The notes below the pieces were generated by a model. The model made no database searches. It saw nothing but the letters and a program-made list of their open reading frames with translations, and had not been told where the DNA came from. From Atopsyche davidsoni (Eukaryota > Arthropoda > Insecta > Trichoptera > Hydrobiosidae), in contig JAILWY010000018.1 in assembly GCA_022113835.1 (NCBI GenBank), positions 17,197,501 through 17,261,500 on the forward strand: a DNA stretch of 64,000 nucleotides, written 5' to 3'. This document shows positions 24,209-34,400 of the stretch, piece after piece (the first letter of the stretch is position 1; every line of letters starts with the position of its first letter). Made by a program: the position numbers and the translations under genes.

Positions 24209-25301
24209 TCTATATATATATATATATATATAAAACACAAACTCAAAAACCGGCGGTTATTTGCCTGCGCTAAGCTTTAAAACCATCGAACCGATGTGCC
24301 CCAAACTGGTTTCATTTCAAAGCCAATAATACTGAGATGGTTTTAGGCCACTTAAATTAAATAATTAGTAATCAAATTCAGTTTATTTAATTAAATAGAT
24401 TTTCGACATTTCCCATACAAAACGTACGTTTCAACATTTTTCAACTGGCTGCCAACAAAAAAATACTGATCTTGATGTTTGTTAAGATTAGTATGACAAT
24501 GCCGTTGTATAATGCAGGCTGCCATAACAACAAAAAAAACAACACAGAACTGTAATTCATTTGCGACCGGATCTTTTCATCACATTTACGTACAATCCTG
24601 CTTGGTCGGAAATCAAATATTTGCTTTCGCCTGGTCAGTCATCGCATCAAAGACATGATCTGACAGCTAGAGTTTACAAATAAAAACTCATGGATCTCAA
24701 GATAAAAAATCATATATACGGCGAAGTGCAATGCTAGATTCGATTGAATGGCAAAAACGGGATTTACCGCTTGATTTAAAATCGATAGTGTTATATCTGC
24801 TGAACTATCGAATCAACATGAAGATTCAATACTTTTTGACGTTGTTTGTAAGAACATGATTCACGGCCCATGCAGAGCATTGCATATGAATTCGCCTTGC
24901 ATAAAAGACGGAAAAATGCACGAAAAAATATCCACGCGACATGATTAATGAAACTCAAACTGGTGAGGATGGATATCCGAAATACAGACGACGAAAGCCA
25001 AAAGATGGAGGATTCACCACCACCATTAAATTAAGAAACGTTGATATTGACATTGATAACAGATGGATTGTTCCATATAGTCCAATACTGTCAAAAACAT
25101 TTCAAACATATATCAATGTGGAATACTGCAACTCCGCGAAATCCATTAAAACATATGCAAATATGTTAACAAAGGCAGTGACATGGCAGTGTTCGAGCTT
25201 TCAAATCGAAACGATGAAATCACTCAATATCAGATGGGTCAGAACGCCGAAAAATCGTTTGTTTTTATTTAGCGTAGTAGCACGCGCCGGATATCCGCTA
25301 G
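24209..25301 (+). mobile_element. Non-autonomous or decayed Helitron, 1.1 kb, both ends visible
   Basis: The 5' end is TCTATATATATATATATATA followed by AAAACACAAACTC, the TC plus TA-rich start common in insect Helitrons. The 3' end has the short palindrome CGGATATCCG (25289-25298) directly before CTAG (25298-25301), with T following, matching the Helitron rule of a 3' hairpin then CTRR and insertion between A and T (A at 24208, T at 25302). Inside is a decayed Rep protein in the same orientation. At about 1.1 kb it lacks the helicase half of an autonomous element of 5 kb or more. Confidence 0.85.
24574..25262 (+). pseudogene. Helitron Rep/helicase protein, N-terminal remnant
   Basis: Fragments in shifting frames read FITFTYNPAWSEIKYLLSPG, then a WQKRDLPLD section, NMIHGPC, SPCIKDGKCTKKYPRDMINE, TQTGEDGYPKYRRRKPKDGG, and YINVEYCNSAKSIK with a DEITQYQMG-like end. 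This is the order of the conserved Helitron Rep region, which nicks and joins DNA during rolling-circle transposition. The segment that should carry the paired-histidine (HUH) metal site, normally right after the QKRGLPH motif, is deleted: LPLD replaces LPHAH, and the sequence jumps towards the NMIHGPCG block. Several frameshifts and stops are present. The 129-codon frame 24941-25330 is the best preserved part and overruns the element's end, so its last codons are not Rep. Confidence 0.9.
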
Positions 25302-25329
25302 TATTATCTAAAAAATATATAAATACGTG

Positions 25330-25690
25330 AATACGAAAGCGTTGATTTCAGTATTAGTGCTCGAGGCGGCGGCACTAGGGGCGGCACTAGGGGCGGCGCG
25401 AGGGCCTTGAGCAGCATCCCCCGGGGGGTGCAAACAGCGAATCGGTCGCAAGTCGGCGCCGACTCGGTCGTGCCCTCCTCTGTCACCTGCGGTTAAATTA
25501 TCGCAACAATAACAAAGCGCGGCGGCCCGAGTTCCCAGCGCCGGGCAGGGGCGGCGCGGGCGGATGCAGCGGGCCCCGGGCCCAGGCTTTTGATACCGGC
25601 CCGGAAGCACTTGAAGGGCTGCGATGATTTGTGGCTCTCTCTGAAATTGTTGCGGACCTGCCACCGTACCAGGGCCTTTCGACCTCTTTT
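25330..25690. other. GC-rich island beside the Helitron end
   Basis: GC-rich DNA beginning about 30 bp after the Helitron terminus, with two or three copies of a GGGGCGGCACTA unit near 25366-25400. The overlapping minus frames (25304-25486 and 25308-25664) are Pro/Ala-rich translations of GC-rich DNA with no domain. It could be a regulatory island into whose flank the Helitron landed. Confidence 0.5.
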
Positions 25691-25768
25691 TTTACGAAAT
25701 ATTTGTCAAGTTGTATATTATTTTGTTTTTGAGATCACATATATATATATATATACGAGAATATAAAT

Positions 25769-26439
25769 GGTGTCCCAAAACTAACGCAAGATTTGAATTT
25801 GTCGCTACTTTTGCAGTAAAGTTTTGGAAACACTTAAAAAAATACAATTTGACAGCTGACAGTTTAAGGTTAGTAAAAATGGACCATTACACGATAGAAC
25901 AACGTGTTTTCATGGTCGGAATAGTGTTTTAACTTCATCTCTCTTCGCTGTGCATGGTCATTAGGCTTCAGTTCTTGTGTTAATTGAATTTTGTAAGCAT
26001 GGAGACACAGATCTTTAGTTATTATACGCTGTAGAGAGCTTCTTGAAATTTGCAATTCATGTCCACGACGCCGAATTGAGGTTCCTGGATTGTCACCGAC
26101 ACTCTTACGCACTGCTTCGATATTGACATTTAAACGGCTTGATGTTGGACGACCAGTGTGTTTAACGTCTCCAACGAATCCAGTCTTCATTAATTTTTCA
26201 ATTAATCTCTTCAAACACTATTCCGACCGTATTTTGTATGAAATTTTTGAACTGCGGCTGTCAAGGTTTCATTATTTTTGAAATATTGTACAATAATGAA
26301 GATATATTGTTCTATCGTTAACGCTCCATTTTTACTAACCTTAAACTGTCAGCTGTCAAATTGTTTTTTTTTAAGTGTTCCCAAAACTTTACTGTAAAAA
26401 TGGCGACAAATTCAAACCTTGCGTTAATTTTGGGACACT
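25769..26439. mobile_element. Tc1/mariner (IS630)-type element with two inverted 5' ends
   Basis: The ends are inverted: GTGTCCCAAAACTAACGCAA at 25770 and the complement of GTGTCCCAAAATTAACGCAA at 26438. The arms stay alike for over 110 bp, through CAATTTGACAGCTGACAGTT and GGTTAGTAAAAATGGA, so they include the transposase start codon on both sides (plus ATG 25879-25881, minus ATG 26329-26327). A normal element has one start. Here the left end is a second copy of the 5' end, with about 70 bp looped out before GGTCGGAATAGTGTTT, which also occurs in the right copy (minus strand, about 26230-26215). The 3' end of the transposon is missing. Confidence 0.85.
25930..26329 (-). pseudogene. Tc1/mariner-type transposase, N-terminal half
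   Basis: On the minus strand the start region gives TIEQYIFIIVQYFKNNETLT after a 1-base deletion, then AAVQKFHTKYGRNSV. After a further disruption an open frame from 26214 contains KLMKTGFVGDVKHTGRPTSS, IEAVRKSVGDNPGTSIRRRG, and ELQISRSSLQRIITKDLCLH followed by PYKIQLTQEL-type residues. This is the paired helix-turn-helix DNA-binding half of an IS630/Tc1-type transposase. The frame ends near KPNDHAQRREM, at the junction with the inverted second 5' end, so the whole DDE catalytic domain is absent. Confidence 0.85.
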
Positions 26440-28079
26440 CTATATATGTTAGGACCATGATTAAATCAATAATTTTTATTTTTTTATCGTTTTATTTCAA
26501 TGATCCTCGATGTTTGTGAGAAGACAGAACCTTTTAGTAAATATTTGTTTGTTGGTATTTGAAATTCAATACTAATTAATTAAAATTTGGGTCATATTTC
26601 CATGAAATAATATAAACAATAAACTACTATTTTGGAAAATATTTCATTTTATTTCAAATAACCACCATTTTGTTTTCATTCAAATGGTTTTCCAATTAAA
26701 AGGTTATTTTTCAATAGCTTTGGTTAATAAAACCATTCCATATACCACTCAAATAATAGTTTGTAAAATATATTGTTCCGTTTTAATAATGGTTTTGTGG
26801 TATGATTTTATTCACCAAATTTATTACAAATAGAATGGATATTGGAAGATACTTTAGTTCTCCTTCTAAAATCCAATATATTTTAAATTCATAATTTTTA
26901 TTTAAACTTCATCCAATCGTAGCAATACTGTATAAAACTAAAACCAAAAGTTACAATAATTTTTCATAAATAAATCTTTCATAAACTAAGTATACAAAAC
27001 CGTTATATTCAGCATGGAAATTTTTTTCTTTTTGTTTAAAAAATAACTGAGAAGTTTAATAACGTTTTTTGATTATCAGCCTTTCAACTAAGATTAGGCT
27101 GTTGGGCTGCTTAATATAACAATGCATTGCAAATAATCTTGTTAAATTAGAGACCAGTTTGTTATCATCACCGTTGATAATTAACTGGTTTCTAATGCTT
27201 CATCCATTCCTGTTAATTATGCGATGATCTGTATTCCGTTACTCCATAGCTTTGAAGATGACATTTACCCCAACTCCTTTTGATCTATCGACGTCCCTGT
27301 GTTGATTAATGGCTATTGGTGGTAAACCTATAATATTTGTAATTAAGTAACTACAATAATAATTTGTGCTTTATAAAAATTCAAATTATTAATATTAGTT
27401 TTGTTTCATTATTGGCTCGTTTTATAAGTAAGACTCATATATTATTGTTAACAAAAAATGAAAAAATAATTGTTTTTACTATATTTCGTAGATATTTTGT
27501 TTTTGGGATTATATTTACTGATTGATTAAATTCTTGGGTTTTAAAATTCAAAATTTAGACTAAAAATTTACAAAGCGCAACCTGCTTCATCTACTAACAT
27601 GTTAATAATTTTTTTATTGTATTGAATATTCTATTAAAAAAAAATTATATTATAAAATGCTAAGAGAATACAAAAAACAATATATTGCAGCTGTAATGTC
27701 AAAAATTATCATTGAAAAATAACCATCGAACAACCAAAATTGTAATAAAAATCTATCAAAACATATAACTTTTAGAAATAATTAAAAAAACTTATGTAAG
27801 CAAAAAAAAGTGAACCTCGAAAACCTTTTATCATGTTAAATAACTTTTGAAAAAAGCTTTATACTGTGCATTAATTTTTTTTTATAATCTATCAGTAAAT
27901 GGACACATGAAAGTAATTATTATTTTTTTTTGTATTTATATTTTTTTAGTTTTTTTTTACTTCTAACACCTAAAAAATACTTAATATTCATGTTGTCTGA
28001 TTTTATTCGTGTTTTGTTTCAATCCGCTCATTTCCCCATGAATAGACAATAATGAATATATTTAATATTCTTTGCTCGA
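26440..28079. other. Very AT-rich non-coding DNA
   Basis: No frame, RNA or repeat was recognised. It is long AT-rich sequence with many A and T runs. Confidence 0.6.
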
Positions 28080-28310
28080 AAAAGCACTACACGCTCTGGT
28101 ATTGCATTAGGGGTTACAATCCGGGGGCGCATTGAGCTTCCCTAATTAGACGATTCGAGTTTTAATCTCGCTTAAGCGCAGCTACCAAGTCAATCTTACT
28201 CCTTTATGAGTCGTAGCAGTCGTAGCCGAATATATCCGCGTAGCGCCGCTCGTAGCACCGCGCCAGTCGCAACGGTCGGCAACAGTTGGTGCCAATCGAA
28301 ATTAATTATT
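28080..28310. other. Mixed-composition island, candidate regulatory DNA
   Basis: A GC-richer block without a reading frame, containing CCCTAATTAGACG (a TAATTA core) and the repeated motif GTCGTAGCAGTCGTAGCCG. It is directly followed by a tRNA-Thr-derived repeat. Regulatory function is inferred from composition only. Confidence 0.4.
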
Positions 28311-28318
28311 ATTTATTG

Positions 28319-28515
28319 TTACTTATATGATTAGGCACATTAGTTCATACATAGAAGATGATTTAAAGAAACTCTCAGAAAAATATCATCGTGATTTGTG
28401 TGGGATTTGAACCCACATCCCCTGGCTTACATGGCCGGTGTACTAACCCTTGTACTAACGACTACCCACTCAAATCACGATGATATTTTTCTGAAAGTTT
28501 CTTTAAATCATCTTT
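28319..28515 (-). repeat. tRNA-Thr-derived fold-back element (copy 4)
   Basis: The left arm carries the best-preserved tRNA-like block (minus, about 28465-28395): TTAGTACAAGGGTTAGTACA, the anticodon arm CCGGCCATGTAAGCCAGG with TGT anticodon, and a T arm GTGGGTTCAAATCCCAC with a perfect 5-bp stem and box B. The right arm (28468-28515) holds only CAAATCACGATGATATTTTT and the adjoining AGTTTCTTTAAATCATCTT, complementary to the left arm. A real tRNA is unlikely because no matching acceptor stem closes the molecule. Confidence 0.8.
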
Positions 28516-30705
28516 AAGTTACCTAACCTGGCTTGAATTGTTTAAATAAGTCAAAAATGTAAATATCAAACTCTATAAAATATTATAATACTAGTAAAAC
28601 AATGAAACCTTTTTTAAAAAGTCCATTCAATGATCATTTTAACTTAAGCAAACCGATTTCTATTTTTTTTTAATTAAAAAAACAGTTAGTTAATGTAAAT
28701 AAAACTGATAGTATGAGTTGAAAAATTATTTAAAACTATCATTTGAATAATATGTGATATTTATTTGTAAGCATTAAGCAAGAAAAATAGTAACAATGTC
28801 AACTTACAAAGATATCTAAAACTTTTAACTCTTAAAAGCCTATGCTTTGAATATTTTATTCGTATATAAATTCTTGCCCATTCATGTTGGATGGAATCCA
28901 ATATTTTTAATTTTTATATCAAACAATTTTAGCATTCAAAAATAATAATAACGTCACATATGTACAATATTGAAATGATTTATTCATTTTAAAAATATGT
29001 TTTTATAAGCAAAAACCAAAGCTGTTCAATATTACAGAATAAATAAATATCCATCCTCACAGGACAAAAAATACTCTACAGACTCGTAATTACTGAAGGC
29101 CAATTTCAAAGTCGGAAAATTGGGTATTACAATTCCACATTGAAAACGAACGAATTTTACATGAAAATCGGTTAAAAAAACTTTTTTTGTGTTTCTTTTT
29201 TTAATAATTATTTTTATTTTATACTTTCATTGGTCCTTGAAAAAATGACCCTGATATCTGCTATTTCATTATTAATTAATTGTAAGAAATATATAATGTA
29301 ATGATTTCGATTTAAATGATGTTTTGAATTGCCAGTTAAAAACTTTTATAAAAATATTTTTTCCTTGATATTACATAAATAAGATACTATTTTTTCAGGA
29401 AAGATCCAAACGCATAATTAAAAATTGGCCACTAATGATGAAAGAGATAAAGAAATATGTTTTAATTTTCAATTTAAGCGTAATCATTCTCTTAAACGCT
29501 TTATGCAAATAAATAATTGTATCATTAGCACTTCTTACTTTAAATGAAATAATTACCCTATTAATTACAGCACTTTAAATATAAAAACTCGTGTTCAGGC
29601 GTTGGCAACCCCGCAGCGACTCCTTCCCGTCCCCGCCCCCTCCAGAGCATTATAATTGGCCTTATAAAGACATCCCAGGGAAGTGCCTTCGAGAGATATT
29701 ACAGACATTCAAAACATAATAGTCGACAAATATGTGAATCTGTCGCTTCAATGCTGAATTTATTTTATGTACTATGCAACTACCTAATGTGACTACGCCC
29801 TGTTGTGGATGCCGACGGCAGTTGACATGAGGATGCTTTCGCTCGGAGCTTTTCGTTGTAAGTAGAGCAAAATAAATCAATTGTGAGGGAAATATTTTAT
29901 CCTCCCACTGACATTGTATTTTACCAAACAATGCATATATCTGTTGCACTTTAAGAAAGATGATTTGATGCTCTGTAAAAAAATAGTTTATTGTTTGAAT
30001 TTTCTTTTATTGAGCATGGAGTTTCATCTATCACATATGTACAACGCGCATTACATTTAAAGGATTAAACTAACAGTAATATGTGCACGTAAATCTGGGC
30101 TGCGGTGATCTGGAAGGGTCATATAGACACATATTAAATGGCTCGTAGTCGAATTCCATTGATCATTCTGCGTGCAACGGCTATTCAATCGAAGCATTCC
30201 TATTTCTGCCTCTAAGCGCTTCATACATCACATATTTATCGAATAAATATCATTCAACGGGCTGTCTATTCAGCTTACATTCTGATGTGTTACCAGAACA
30301 ACAGTCCTGTGTCAGGTTCAAATCCATTTTGCGCCTTTTGTATTATTAAATTTGCCAAGTAAACATATATAAAAACAACTTTCCAATTTTATCTACTTTA
30401 CTTTAATAGGAATTCAAAGCTCTTCTAAGATTACATACAATAAAAGTGTAAGTATTGTTGATGATGGTCAATTTCTGATTCTTTTATAAAAAGGTGGTTT
30501 TGATATTTTATTACCTCGAATAAAACCTATTAAAAAGAAATGATGTCTTAGGTATTTTAAACTTATAACAATTCCAATAACGTAATAAACTCTTTGAAAA
30601 GCAAAAACCGATTCACCTTTTTACTTTTGCTGTTCCACACATAACTTATAAACAACTTCAATTAAAGCCCTCGGTCTAAAATACAAAATCAAAAGTAAAT
30701 AAAAG
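28516..30705. other. AT-rich non-coding DNA with minor patches
   Basis: A short GC-rich patch lies at about 29590-29660. A weak tRNA 3'-like string (GGTTCAAATCC then TTGCGCC) at about 30280-30345 resembles the 9616 copy. The minus frame 29662-29949 has no domain. Confidence 0.45.
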
Positions 30706-31650
30706 TCGATATGTCCGGCTCACATTTGAAGTTGGGGCCTGTAAATGGCCCATTACGAGTTTTGAAAACTAACATAAACAAGTAGTTAAACTTAGGCTGA
30801 ATCATTCCGCAGCGCAGGAGCCTCCCGCCGGAGACCATAAATGTTTATTTTGTCCCTTTTCCTCGGAGCCGGTCACAGCAGCTCCTCGGCGACCATTTTT
30901 TATTGTCCTAATGAATTTAGCGCTTTCTCAGGGCCGAGGCTTTAAATTCATTGCGAGACACTCTTAAATATGAACGGATGCTTATTTAATTTGTTTAATG
31001 CTTCTTTTGTTTTATTTTATATCTTTCTGTGTTACTTTTTATTTCGTTTTAAGACAACGTGATTAGTCAACTAATAATTAAATAAAATATAACAAGATCG
31101 CATTTTCTCGTGGAAATATTCCAGAACAGGAGCGTATTCAATTACGCCCTTGGATTCGGCCGGATAAATAACGATAAATAATAAACAAGCGTAAGTCTCG
31201 TTTATCAAAGATATAAAACATGTTTCCTCGTACGCTTTGTGCCATTAATCAAATAAAACGGGGAAAGGTTATCTCAAGTGCACCTGACAATATTGAAGTC
31301 ATCGCGGCACTCCGGCGAGGGCTCGCGCACTCACTCGACTACTGGAAAAAACTAATTTAAATTTTATTACGAGATAACGGCGCCGGCGGTAGGTCTGCGA
31401 AAGGGTATTTTTTGTGTGTCACTGACAGAGCCTCGGAAATGGATACCGGGGGTCGGGGCAGGGGTGCGGGGCGCGGAACGCATTCAATAAAGTGGCTCCG
31501 CTGACAGACACGTATTTATAGGCTATTTATCAAGATGGCCGTGTGGATCCATTTGCACGGCTTCCCGGCTCATGACGCATGGCCCCGAGGACTCTCAGGT
31601 GGCGCGGCGACTTTGTTCTTCCGACCCTCGTCACGGGATCACTTGATTAT
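30706..31650. other. Cluster of mixed-composition islands, candidate conserved non-coding DNA
   Basis: Nearly 1 kb of DNA with balanced composition (about 30706-30965 and 31100-31650), without a frame over 60 codons. It has recurring TTATT/ATAAA blocks between GC-rich ones, such as GGAGACCATAAATGTTTATT. This is the longest such block in the window. The composition is typical of enhancer-like conserved DNA near developmental genes, but conservation cannot be judged here. Confidence 0.4.
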
Positions 31651-32219
31651 GGTATGATAAACAACAAATTAACCTACCCGAATATTTTGATTTATTTCAG
31701 TATATAAAAATTACTACATCAAAGTAACCTCTAAATTAAAAGCTTTCAGGGATGTTATAAATTAAAAATCTTTGTGTAAACGACAGATTATAAATTTGGT
31801 ATTTTTCAATATAACTGTTATTAAAATAATACATTTCATTTTCAAAATAAGCACCGTGTTCATGAATATTCAAAACGCTAAAAGCTTTTCGTGGTATTTT
31901 TAGAATTAAGTTTTTACTTCGCAAAAGAAGGGTACACAGACCGATAGTTTATATTGTGTCAAACAAAACAAGTGGGGAAAAAAGTAAAGATACACAAATT
32001 TCAAATGAGTTTTCTTTTTAGAAAACTTTTCGCAGTCTGAAGACTTTACAGACATTCGATTTTCCGATTTAGAAACTCGGAGATAAAGCTCGATGCTTGT
32101 ATTATTGAAAGTCTTCGAAGAGTTAGTTCCCGACATAAAGTGAAACGCGATGCACGTAAAGAGTCAGATTAGAGCCCCGTGGGGGCAAACTCAATCAATG
32201 GCGGCCACTCTGTGCATAC
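31651..32219. other. AT-rich non-coding DNA
   Basis: The minus frames 31736-31924 and 31906-32136 show no domain. No repeat was recognised. Confidence 0.5.
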
Positions 32220-32237
32220 TTCCCGCAATTGCGGGAA
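32220..32237. promoter_or_regulatory. Perfect 18-bp palindrome made of two E2F-like cores
   Basis: TTCCCGCAATTGCGGGAA reads the same on both strands and contains inverted TTCCCGC half-sites resembling the E2F/DP core. It lies in otherwise unremarkable DNA about 100 bp before a transposase fragment. Binding is not shown. Confidence 0.35.
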
Positions 32238-32329
32238 ATACAGACTGCCAATAAATTTGTTCAAAATAAACATCCTGAGTATGTCTATATTAACACATAC
32301 ATACACATTTACATATAAAACCATTACAG

Positions 32330-32845
32330 AGGTCGTTGAAGATGGAGAGTTATATTTTCAGCAAGATGGAACACCCCCACGCTACTATCACGATGCTAGA
32401 TCCTACCTTGATGAGATCTTGCCAAACAGGTGGATTGGACAAAGTAGTTACGAGACCTTGCGCCGCTTGCCTTTTTTTGGTGGGGGTACTTATAAGTTTA
32501 AAGCCTTCTACACACGCTGCGACACAACTTACAATCGAATTGTAACAAGCCAAGGCGTTCAGTTTTGCGTTATTTACATAGACTAAACCGAAAAATAAAC
32601 CAAATAAAGGGATTCTATTGAATAATAGCAAATCGATTGCAAGTTGTGTCGCTGCGTGTTTAGCCAGCATAAGCCTACGCTGTGAATCTTGCCGCATCGG
32701 TTCAATGGCTGAAAGCAGCCATTGAAAGAGAATGCACGGAAATACCAAACGAAATGTTTCGTTGTTTCTGCGATTCTATTGCTTCGCGATGTCAGCACCG
32801 CCCGGATCAGAACGGACGTTATTTTGAAGGCAAGCGTTGACAAAA
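32330..32845 (+). pseudogene. Tc1/mariner-type transposase, catalytic C-terminal half, split by a MITE
   Basis: The first part (to about 32510) contains GELYFQQDGTPPRYYHDARS and YLDEILPNRWIG, the block around the second catalytic Asp of a DD(E/D) transposase (family form FQQDGAPPHxxxxVRxYLxxxFPxRWIG). The following PRSPDLTPxDFFLWG section is eroded and frame-shifted (LPFFGGGTYKFKAFY). After the 146-bp MITE the protein resumes with AAIERECTEIPNEMFRCFCD, then SRCQHRPDQNGRYFE and a stop near 32840, matching the family's usual C terminus. The N-terminal half and the first catalytic Asp are absent, and no terminal inverted repeats were found. Confidence 0.85.
32513..32658. mobile_element. 146-bp MITE inserted in a transposase remnant
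   Basis: The terminal inverted repeats are CACGCTGCGACACAACTTAC (32513) and the complement of a CACGCAGCGACACAACTTGC end (32658), extending to about 26 bp with few mismatches. It has no coding capacity. It separates two parts of a transposase that are co-linear in the family. A target-site duplication is not clear. Confidence 0.85.
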
Positions 32846-32878
32846 CTATAAATAATAATGTCTGCAGTTTCTCAAATA

Positions 32879-33235
32879 CAGTAATATCCCGCTTTACGCG
32901 GTTTCACTATAACGCGAATTTCAAATTTCGCTTTAAAATGCCTCGCATTACGCGAATGTCTTATTTTTAGAATGTGTATGAACATAATGTAGTTATTGAC
33001 TTCTCTTAACAATTAAAAACAGCGTTGGGTGTTATGAACGTTTTTTACAAGAACGTGAAATAAACGCTACCCAAAAGACAATAGATGTATTTTTCCTTAA
33101 AAATAACACATAATACTGCATGAAGTGTTCTTAGAATTAAAGTTAAAGTTTTGATTATGTATGCATGTTTAATCGAATTTCACTTAACGCGATTTTTTCC
33201 GGAACGTATCCCTCGCGTAAAGCTGGGTATTACTG
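32879..33235 (+). mobile_element. pogo/Tigger-type deletion derivative, 357 bp, TA target site
   Basis: The termini CAGTAATATCCCGCTTTACG (32879) and the complement of the right end, CAGTAATACCCAGCTTTACG (33235), are inverted repeats, flanked by TA on both sides (32877-32878 and 33236-33237). Near the middle the plus strand encodes LQEREINATQKTIDVFFLKN followed by NT and a stop (33046-33114). This resembles the C terminus of pogo/Tigger (CENP-B-like DDE) transposases, which often end in a TKQTTIxxFF motif. So the element is an internally deleted copy that kept its transposase tail. Confidence 0.85.
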
Positions 33236-33399
33236 TATTCTTCAAATAATTTTTGACATTTTATAAATATTAAGCGTTTTTAAATTAATTAAATGATTAT
33301 TTTTTATAGGCATGGAATATATATTTTATATTGAGAAATACATTTTTCCAAATAAAGCAACAAACATATTCAAATTCCAAATCAAAGAAATGTACTTAT
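33236..33399. other. AT-rich spacer
   Basis: Short AT-rich DNA between the pogo-like element and the GC-rich island. Nothing recognised. Confidence 0.6.
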
Positions 33400-33856
33400 T
33401 TTTATTTTCTCCGTCCGATTTCGCTGCAAATCACTTCATCTATCAAACTAAAAAATAAAGCATAACTCAAGCGTCCTTTTGTTTCTTTTGTTCGATCGAC
33501 AAAGCACCTCGATTTTCTCCGAGGAAAAATAGATTTAACCGAGCGGGGCGGGGCGGGGGCTCGCGGCGCTGCGGGCAACTTTATCAACGTGACCCTAATG
33601 CGTGGCGGTAAAGTCTGATGTCGGCGGCAGATTGGGGTCGCTGCCGCTGGATACAATGGAAGGCGAGGGTAATCTGTTGACGACAATGGTTGTCGGGTGT
33701 TAATAATGTTTCGTACATGAGACGGCGCGCGCCAGAAAGTGTTAATTACCCGCGCCGCTTATTCTGGACGCTTTTTGCGGCAAGCAGCCCGGACGCGCCG
33801 GGAAGAATGAGCAGCGAACGACACCGGCAGGCCACTCGTTTTGAAATATTGTAAAC
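33400..33856. other. GC-rich island, candidate regulatory DNA
   Basis: A block with GCGGGGCGGGGCGGGGGC and further CpG-rich sequence. The minus frame 33402-33686 shows only composition-driven residues (Pro, Arg, Ala). AAGTGTTAATTACCCGC at about 33739 has a TAATTA core. The function is inferred from composition. Confidence 0.4.
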
Positions 33857-34400
33857 AGCGTCACTTTGGAAACCTGCCTAACAGACACTACTACTGCCTT
33901 TTATACAAACATTCGTTTTGATTTAATACAGTGCTTCTCAAAGTGGTCCCTACGGACCCTGGGATCATTCAGGGGGTCCGCGCAAGGTTTGGCTGTGACA
34001 CATTTTTATTAATATGGAAGTTAAAATAAATAACAATGATTACATTATTACCGATTTTTACGTCCTAAGTAAAATATAAATATAGACAGGTGCATAAAAT
34101 ACAAGTGAGTCAGGTAGGTTAATACGCAATAGAGTCGATACTTGCACCAACTAGTCTATAATATGAATTTATGTAGTTTTTCACCCAGGATCCGTAAGCA
34201 AGTTTTGACTATAAAAGGGGGTCCGTGGGCAAGTTTTGACTATGAAAGGAGGTCCGTGGGCAAGTTTTGACTATGAAAAGGGGTCCGTGGGCCAAAAGAG
34301 TTTGAGAGCCATTGATTTAATTCTATTGGCGTCACTTTATAAAAACCTGCCCAACAGATACTACTACTACGTCCTTTTATACTAACATTAGTTTTGATAT
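33857..34400. repeat. Direct duplication of about 70 bp flanking a hAT-type MITE
   Basis: The segment at 33857-33928 (GCGTCACTTTGGAAACCTGC, then AACAGACACTACTACTGCC) is repeated at about 34329-34400 (GCGTCACTTTATAAAAACCT, then AACAGATACTACTACTACG), with moderate divergence. The MITE at 33929-34314 sits between the two copies. The flank is far longer than a hAT target duplication, so the local duplication predates or is separate from the insertion. Confidence 0.8.
33929..34314. mobile_element. hAT-type MITE with an internal 31-bp minisatellite (three units)
   Basis: It begins CAGTGCTTCTCAAAGTGGTC and ends GAGTTTGAGAGCCATTG, complementary hAT-like termini. The 8-bp flanks are ATTTAATA (33921-33928) and ATTTAATT (34315-34322), a 7/8 target duplication. 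Near the right end, GTCCGTGGGCAAGTTTTGAC units recur every 31 bp (34221, 34252, 34283). It has no coding capacity. The sister copy lies at 48618-49158 on the other strand. Confidence 0.88.

Noticed and set aside
25308..25664. 118-codon minus frame next to the Helitron
   Set aside because: Composition-driven frame in a GC-rich island that partly overlaps the Helitron end; no motif.
28395..28465. Functional tRNA-Thr gene on the minus strand
   Set aside because: Anticodon and T arms look good, but there is no paired acceptor stem and the block is shared by several dispersed repeats, so it is a tRNA-derived repeat.
32350..32748. 132-codon minus frame
   Set aside because: It lies opposite a clear transposase remnant and across a MITE, so it is a shadow frame.
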